Assembly (NCBI GenBank): GCA_038363925.1
Contig: JAQQWL010000011.1
Coordinates: 3,782,001 to 3,846,000 of the forward strand
Source: Apiospora phragmitis
Lineage: Eukaryota > Ascomycota > Sordariomycetes > Amphisphaeriales > Apiosporaceae
Length of the DNA: 64,000 nucleotides
Direction of reading: 5' to 3'
The notes under the pieces are model-generated. The model had not been told where the DNA came from. It saw nothing but the letters and a program-made list of their open reading frames with translations, and ran no database searches. Below, piece after piece: positions 57,756 through 64,000 of this stretch (its first letter is position 1; every line of letters begins with the position of its first letter). The translations under genes were made by a program, and so were the position numbers.

Positions 57756-58097
57756 TCAACCTGCATCCATTTGCCGGTACAGGAAAGCTCTTCCAAGAAA
57801 CATATCACGGGGCCAAACCTGACGTAGCAGTAAATGGATATCGAGTTCATGGGTCTCCGATGGTAAAAGCTCAAGGTGCTGAATACGACTGTACTTCCAT
57901 GACTTTGACCGGTGTCCGTCCTCTCGTGTTCCCTCTAGCTTGCTGTGCAAAACGAGAACGGCCTCCCGCTCGTGGCTTGGTAGCTTGGTAGGTATGGACA
58001 ACATAGGCGAATACAAGGATAGGGGGTTCCGCTTGTGGAAAGCAGGGAGAACTACTTGTACAAGCGCATCCAGGCGTGGTAATGGGAGCCCCGGCAT
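57756..58097 (-). CDS. Possible small protein or exon, 113 aa
   Basis: Frame of 113 residues with protein-like composition: LYSPMLSIPTKLPSHERE, then AVLVLHSKLEGTREDGHRSK and SWKYSRIQHLELLPSETHEL, ending LLLRQVWPRDMFLGRAFLYR. Alternating hydrophobic and charged positions and mixed codon use argue against chance, but I recognise no family. It ends shortly after a CAG|GTTGAC that could be a splice donor, so it may be one exon of a larger gene. It lies 413 bases left of the transposon. Confidence 0.4.
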   Translation of the reverse strand: MPGLPLPRLDALVQVVLPAFHKRNPLSLYSPMLSIPTKLPSHEREAVLVLHSKLEGTREDGHRSKSWKYSRIQHLELLPSETHELDIHLLLRQVWPRDMFLGRAFLYRQMDAG

Positions 58098-58510
58098 TGG
58101 TTGATACCGTTACTACTGTATGCTACCATGTTTACAGTGCCTTTATTTAGAAATAACGGGTTGTTTTACTTGAGAGGTTTACTCGATTTGGTTGCTGAAT
58201 CAAGGAGAAGCACGGAGCCATTGGGCATTAATTAGTCAACGGGATGGACCTGGCCCACGACAGATTTCCAGACCATGCCTCATCCCATCAGTCCGGCAGG
58301 ACCTGGATCTGCACTCCGGATCTTATCCTACGGATACAGTAAATAATACTCAGAAAGAAGCATAGTACTTGCATACTTCTGCTCTGCATGGTGCCTGTCG
58401 ATGAGAACAAAGCTGAGATCGAATGAGGGAGCGTTTGCTCATGGCAACGGGCCCTCTGATTATGAGCATCGCAGCAGTTACTATATGTTTGGTAACAAAC
58501 ATTGGCAGTA

Positions 58511-58547
58511 TCCCCTAGAGTGTTAAATATACGAGAAAGAGTGGAGA
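58511..58547 (+). repeat. Left terminal inverted repeat
   Basis: Starts TCCCCTAGAGTGTTAAATAT and ends near GAGTGGAGA. It pairs with the right end with few mismatches and one single-base gap. Preceded by TA. Confidence 0.9.
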
Positions 58548-59282
58548 ATTAGCAGTATAATTACACTCCCCTTTATATTATTAACTATTTATAACTATTA
58601 TTAATTAATATATAAAATTTATATTATTTTATATTATTTTAAGTAATTTTATTCTTAAAATAAATTTAATTAATATTTATATACTTTAAACTTTAAATAT
58701 TAATAATAAAATATTAAAAAAACATTAAATTTTTTATAATTATAATAACTTTAATACTTTTTTAATTAAAGAGTATTATTTTAATAATTACTTATAATAA
58801 ATTTAAACTTTTTTATTTAATATAATTTATTATTAAATTAATTATATTATTAAGTTAATTACTTTTTAATTTATATAATTAAACTTTAATATATAATTTC
58901 TTTATAATTATAATATTAATTTAATCGAAAAAAGATAATATTATTATTTACGGCTAGTTTACGCTAGTTATAAATATTAAAACTAAATACGATATTTTAA
59001 ATAAAAATATATAAAATTTCAATAAAACCGGCTTTATAATAAATAAAATCGAGTTAATACTCGTTATAATACGCGTTAATTATTATAAAAAAGCGAAGTT
59101 AATTTAATTTAATAATTAAGAATAATTAAGAATTATTAAATATATTAATTTATAAAATTAATATATTTCGTCGTTTTTAATCGTTTAAAGCTAATATTAC
59201 TTAATAAAATTAATTTCGCGAATACGACTTACCGAGTAATTAAGTAATTAAACCGACTTTTAACGGCTAAATTAATAACGAA

Positions 59283-59700
59283 ACGAGCTTAAACTAGATT
59301 TAATATTTCGATAAATATATTAAAGCGCGGATAAAGGGCCCTTATCGCCTCTTAATATTAAACGATTATAAAAGCTATATTTTAGCCGAATTCGAAAAAT
59401 ATTATAAAAATAATAACATTATTACGCTTAGTATACCTCTTTATTTTTATTTTTTTTCCTTTAAATATAGTGTTTTATTTATCGTTAAAGCGTATTTATT
59501 TAAAAAAAAATTCGAGCTATTTATTAAAGCGTTAATAAATTATATTACGAAGTTAAAGTTCTTTATCGCTTTTAAAACCGCGTATTTTATTATTTTTATA
59601 GAAAATAATATTAAATTTAAATTTAACGCATCTAGTTTAATATTTTATTACTTAAATAAAATAATTAATAAGTTAAATATATGTCTTTAAACATTTATAT
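59283..59700 (+). pseudogene. Remnant of pogo/Fot1 DDE transposase
   Basis: Catalytic-core part of the transposase inside the element. It is readable in two blocks, roughly 59283-59460 and 59552-59690, separated and interrupted by stop codons. The acidic residue of LILDGH-type motifs is changed to Asn. No start, no full frame and no helix-turn-helix domain can be read with confidence in the more heavily mutated left part. Confidence 0.8.
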
Positions 59701-60506
59701 TTAACTCGTCGCGTTTAAAAACGGTTAATACTTATAACTTTTAAACGTTATTTAACTTTTAATAAATAATTAAATACTTTATTTTTATTAAAAATAAAGT
59801 TTTTATTTATTAAAAAAGTTTTCTAATATTAATTTTAAAATATTATAAATTAAATAATGAAAAATATATATATAATAATTTATAAAATAACTTTTATAAA
59901 AAATTAAATATACACTTTATAAAAAACTAATTTAGTATTTTTTAATCGTTAGAAAATTAAAAAATCACGCTTTTAATTTAAAAGAACCTTTATTATATAA
60001 GAATCTTAAAAGTTATAAAACGAGAAGGTAAAAAAGAAGCATTTAACACTTAATAAATATAAAATAAAGGGTTTATTAAAGTAAAAGGCGACTAATAAAA
60101 GGCGCTGTGATATTTATAACAAGACAAGTTATAATATGTGAATATATAAAAAAGATATAAAATTACATAATAAATTAAATAAAAAGTAATTTTAATTAAT
60201 TTAAAGCATTAAAATTAAATTAATTTATATAAAAGTAATAAAATATAAAAAAATTATTTAATATAATAATAAATTATAGTATTTCTATTATATAAGTTAT
60301 TATTATAAATAATAATATAAAGTTTAATATATAAAAGCTTTTTTTATTAAAAAATTAATAATAAAATTAATATATATAATTAAAAAAAAGTTATTATTAT
60401 TTATATAATATTAATTAAAATAAAAATATTATTAATTTTTAATACTTTATTAATAATTTAATATTAAACTTTTTATAATTTAAAGATTTAATTAATATAA
60501 AAGCTA

Positions 60507-60542
60507 TCCCCACTCTTTTAATATATTTAACACTTAAGGGGA
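60507..60542 (-). repeat. Right terminal inverted repeat
   Basis: The reverse complement starts TCCCCTTAAGTGTTAAATAT and continues to GAGTGGGGA. Several differences from the left copy are C/T or G/A transitions, as RIP would leave. Followed by TA. Confidence 0.9.
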
Positions 60543-61420
60543 TACCACTCACTAGACAAGACTATATACTAGCATAGCGCAGTTCTAACTATGTGCTTCC
60601 CTCCACCCCACCATTCTCCACCGAAAAGAAGCGATGGCCCTTGCATGCACACACAAAAGACAGCCCGGCCGAATCCAGCCCATCCCACATCAAAGCCTTG
60701 GCGGTGATTGGCCCACTACGGTCTGGGTGTACCCCTCCACACCTCGCGCCCACGCAGCAACTTCAAGGTCTGCCATCCGAGTTGGAACGATTGAAGAAAC
60801 GGCCAGCACGGGGGGCTTGGTGTGGTTGGATATGATAGTTTCTTTTTGCTCCCGTTGGCTGAGCAAATTTGGCAGAGGGTGAAAGGAGATAAACAAAGAA
60901 AAGAAAAAGAGGCCAAGCACAGACAAAACCGCCCATGTTAGCCGAGTGTACCCTATGCGATAGGTAAGTACATAGGTGCTACCACAGTCGACAGGATCAA
61001 CTTATCACGGTTCGATGTACCGCATGCGAGGATAGAAAGTATGTCGGTACGTATGTAGGAGGAGGACCAGGTTACTTAGCTGACCTGACCTCTAGAATCA
61101 ATGCAATGACCCTAGTCCAAGACCCCGTCGTTTCTGCGAGTTCCTTATCTCTGTTGTGCCACCTATCTGGGTCCCCAAACTTTGTAGGTGAAAGGCAGTT
61201 TCTTGTAATAGCCCCGACAACGGCCGATTCTATTTTAAAAGCCTCAGAGCCCCCCCGCAATCAAACATCAACACTTCTGCTTTCCTCTCCTCAACTACCT
61301 TCCTCTCGCCGCAAAATCTGCTTTTTCAGTTCAACGCAAGAACTTCCATTCATTCTCTTGAATACTCTCATCAGATCTCAATTCTCAGTCGATTCTCTTT
61401 CCCAGGACCAAACCGCAATC
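60543..61420. other. Intergenic, promoter of glutamine synthetase
   Basis: Composition returns abruptly to normal at 60543. The part at 61255-61330 is strongly pyrimidine-rich (CTTTCCTCTCCTC-like runs), followed by CA-containing sequence before the ATG, a common layout for highly expressed fungal genes. No other gene. Confidence 0.55.
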
Positions 61421-63409
61421 ATGGTAAGTTCGCGCTGCTTACCTGCCATCAACCCCACCTCGGGCCACGAGCCAGCCAATGACCCTTTGCCATAACGAGA
61501 TGATTTGCTAATAATTTGCTCCCACAGGCCGAGAACCAGCATGTCTCGTACACCGAGAACGTGAGCACGCGATCTCCCTTTGACCCTTCCATCGAGGCAA
61601 AGCATCCTGGGCGCCTTTCATGGCACTCGTCCCTCTTGGCTGCTTTGCCGTCCTTTCAGGATCAACAATCTCGCAGCATGAAAAATGACTAACATGGGTG
61701 CCTTCGCAGCTCATGAAGTACATGAAGCTCGACCAGAAGGGAAACGCCATGGCGGAGTACATCTGGGTCGACTCGAACGGCGGTGTCCGCTCTAAGAGCA
61801 GAGTACGTAATTTCTTTGCCTTCCTTATCTTTGCGCCAAATTGCCTTGGTTTCCGTTACTTGATTCCCTCGTGTCATCCCAAAAGCTCGGCTCGAGACTA
61901 CCCTGGGTCCACTTCAACAAGCACATCTTCGAGCCTCTCCCTATCTACCCCACGCGAAAGTGGCCCAGTGTGTGTGTGGCAGACACGGGAATTCGAGGAT
62001 TGCAGGGCTTGGTCTGCTGGATCGCTTTGGCTTCTCGTCATGGCATCCCTGCTCCTTTGAAGGGAGGCTAGGGGTTTCCGTACGGCCACGTCAAAGCATA
62101 TCCACAGCACCAAGACTTCCGACCTTGCATTCTTGGCGGTGGTTCTACACGATGCCACTTCCCGATACCTCGCTTGTACACTCAGCAGGCGCTTGGTGAT
62201 GTCGTCAGCCGGCAGGATGTTCCCTACACCTGCCCAGTGCCAATGGCATGCATTGCTCGTTTCCTGCCGTTCATAGCGTGTGGCAGGGTCGCTGGGCGTG
62301 CATCGTGGCATCTTCATCCCCTGCGAGATCTCTGTCCCGAGTGTTTAGCGCCAAGCAATGGCTCCGGCTTAGCTGACATCACGCTTAATAGACCATGACC
62401 TCTGTTCCCGAGGGCGGATTCAAGCCCGAGGATCTCCCCACCTGGAACTTCGACGGCTCCTCAACGGACCAGGCTCCTGGTGACAACTCGGATGTCTACC
62501 TGAAGCCCTGTGCCGTCTTCCCCGACCCTTTCCGAGGTGTTCCTAACATCCTTGTCCTTGCCGAGTGCTGGAACGCCGATGGCACCCCCAACAAGTACAA
62601 CCACCGCCATGAGTGCGAGAAGCTGATGTCAACACATGCTTCTCACAAGCCCTGGTTCGGCCTTGAGCAGGAGTACACTCTCTTCGACATGGAGGACAGG
62701 CCCTATGGCTGGCCCAAGGCTGGTTTCCCTGCTCCCCAGGGTCCTTACTACTGCGGTGTTGGCGCCGGCAAGGTTGTCTGCCGTGATATCGTCGAGGCCC
62801 ACTACAAGGCCTGCTTGTACACTGGTGTCAAGATCTCCGGCACCAACGCCGAGGTTATGCCTGCTCAGTGGGAGTTCCAGGTTGGCCCGTGCTTGGGTAT
62901 TGAGATGGGCGACCATCTCTGGATGGCTCGCTTCCTTCTCCACCGTGTGGCTGAGGAATTCGGCGCCAAGGTTTCTTTCCAGCCCAAGCCCATCCCCGGT
63001 GACTGGAACGGTGCCGGTCTGCACTCCAACTTTTCCACCGAGGAGATGCGTGTTGAGGGTGGCATGAAGCACATTGAGGCAGCCATCAAGAAGCTGGAGG
63101 GACGCCACAAGGAGCACATTGCCGTCTACGGTGAGGGCAACGAGCTGCGTCTGACCGGTCGCCATGAGACTGGTGCCATCGATACCTTCAGCTATGGCGT
63201 CGCCAACCGCGGTGCTTCGATCCGCATTCCCCGGGAAACTGCCTCCAAGGGCTACGGTTACTTTGAGGACCGCCGACCCGCCTCCAACGCAGACCCGTAC
63301 CAGATCAGTGGTATCACTATGGTAAGTCGGACATTGTTCGCAATCTCACCCATTAACTAGTTACTAACAGCCATTCTAGGAGACGCTCTTCGGCGCTGCC
63401 AAGGAGTAA
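61421..63409 (+). CDS. glnA: Glutamine synthetase (eukaryotic type II, 5 exons)
   Basis: ATP-dependent amidation of glutamate to glutamine in the cytosol, the central nitrogen-assimilation step. Exons 61421-61423 (the ATG alone), 61528-61560, 61710-61802, 62392-63321 and 63380-63409 give 1089 nt, 362 residues, the normal length. Motifs: [13 protein letters not shown], then [20 protein letters not shown] (beta-grasp domain), [11 protein letters not shown] (metal Glu), [30 protein letters not shown] (ATP site) and [12 protein letters not shown]. The C-terminus is [10 protein letters not shown]. Intron 3 is 589 nt, several-fold longer than other introns here; donor GTACGT and acceptor AATAG join SKSR to TMTSVPEGG in phase 0. 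The first intron directly follows the start codon. No frame errors. Confidence 0.96.
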
Positions 63410-64000
63410 GATGTTGATACCCTTTGATTTCTCGGTGTTTACGTGTTTGCTTTGAGTAATGGGAAATGGTACATAGAACGAATGGCTTCCGAGCATGGAC
63501 AAGCTAAATGAGAATTGACACGAACTCTGATGACAAGCAAACCTACTACTCTTTCACCCTTGCTCATTGTTTTTGTGAAATGGGCAAATATCCCCAAGTG
63601 ACAGTTATCCTTCAGGCTTAGACGTATTCGACTGCTCGCCAATTCTTTCAAGTAGCCACCAGTTCTTGTCGGTACCGATCCACTGTTCTTGCCTCCATCG
63701 TCTACCTAGTTGATGTGCGGTAGAGAAGTTATTACAGGGACGCACGGGTTTGAGCGGGCAAGGGGCTGGATATGGTTCCTACGTCTGTACATCAATGTAA
63801 TTGTCCCATACTTGGGAGAAGTCATCCAATCCCTTTGTGGAGATGAGCAACAGTCAATGGCTTCCATATTCCCAATGCTTTCGTTGAAACACCTGGGCGA
63901 TTCGTCGTGCAGAGGTAACTTCCTGTTTACTTGACACTCCCTATCCCCAGTTATCCTACCACTACCAGCTATCATATCCGTGACTGTCCCGTCGCCAGCT
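63410..64000. other. 3' flank of glutamine synthetase to window end
   Basis: Probable 3' untranslated region and spacer. Two opposite-strand frames near 63,706-63,975 overlap each other and show no protein features. Confidence 0.5.

Larger units (their letters stand above)
58511..60542 (+). mobile_element. RIP-degraded Fot1/pogo-like DNA transposon, 2,032 bp
   Basis: A sharply bounded island of extremely AT-rich sequence with imperfect terminal inverted repeats of about 36 bases and TA on each side (58509-58510 and 60543-60544), the target duplication typical of Tc1/mariner-pogo elements. Both ends begin TCCCCT in the outward-in direction. Inside, on the plus strand, the DDE transposase can still be read. 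From about 59307 the frame gives FDKYIKARIKG then PYRLLILNDYKSYILAEF and NNNIITLSIP, corresponding to the YRLLILDGHxSH...NNIITL...P core of Fot1-type transposases. A second block from about 59552 reads FIAFKTAYFIIFIENNIK. Differences from the family are C-to-T/G-to-A on either strand (DGH to NDY, SH to SY), and nearby TAG (59295) and TAA (59301) replace expected Trp and Gln. These are RIP hallmarks. The element is inactive. Confidence 0.9.

Noticed and set aside
1..64000. CRISPR arrays, rRNA genes, secondary-metabolite backbone genes, viral insertions
   Set aside because: None of the expected repeat-spacer patterns, rRNA sequences, PKS/NRPS/terpene motifs or viral domains is visible in this eukaryotic window.

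Overview
The window is nuclear DNA from a filamentous ascomycete, most likely a Sordariomycete and probably Hypocreales. The lineage call is an inference from gene content: the conidiation regulator WetA, the septation kinase SepH/Cdc7, a SUR7/PalI protein, fungal GT31 and GH3 enzymes, and several fungus-only proteins. Genes carry short introns with GTNNGT donors and CTAAC/CTGAC-like branch sites. There is also a transposon showing the C-to-T/G-to-A mutations typical of repeat-induced point mutation (RIP).

Layout. 0-11 kb: glutathione transferase (-), FACT subunit Spt16 (+), SUR7/PalI membrane protein (+), an unrecognised 355-residue protein (-), and a small signal-anchored repeat protein (+). 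11-19 kb: a gene-poor stretch with one disordered fungal protein at 15.8-16.9 kb. 19-32 kb: WetA (+), GH3 beta-glucosidase (-), a MOSC/ferredoxin-reductase fusion (-), a Cdc50/Lem3 flippase subunit (+), and a NASP-type histone chaperone (-). 32-36 kb: a gene-poor gap. 36-49 kb: GT31 glycosyltransferase (+), an F-box/2EXR-like gene (-), SepH kinase (-), and a conserved fungal protein (-). 50-56 kb: alpha/beta hydrolase (+), a convergent DUF218 protein (-), and a disordered fungal protein (-). 58.5-60.5 kb: an AT-rich, RIP-degraded Fot1/pogo-like DNA transposon with terminal inverted repeats and a TA target duplication. 61.4-63.4 kb: glutamine synthetase (+).

The genes do not form an obvious pathway cluster. 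They are mostly single-copy housekeeping and developmental genes: chromatin (Spt16, NASP), septation and conidiation (SepH, WetA), membrane (Cdc50, SUR7/PalI), and metabolism (GS, GST, GH3, MOSC reductase).

A point that affects every use of this annotation: between about 19.8 and 48.3 kb, seven conserved genes each need one to three single-base corrections, mostly in short homopolymers, to restore their reading frames. After correction the exon lengths sum to exact multiples of three. Outside that interval the gene models are intact. This looks like locally poor consensus sequence rather than real pseudogenes. Exon borders were placed by eye from splice signals, reading frame and remembered family sequence; no database search was possible.
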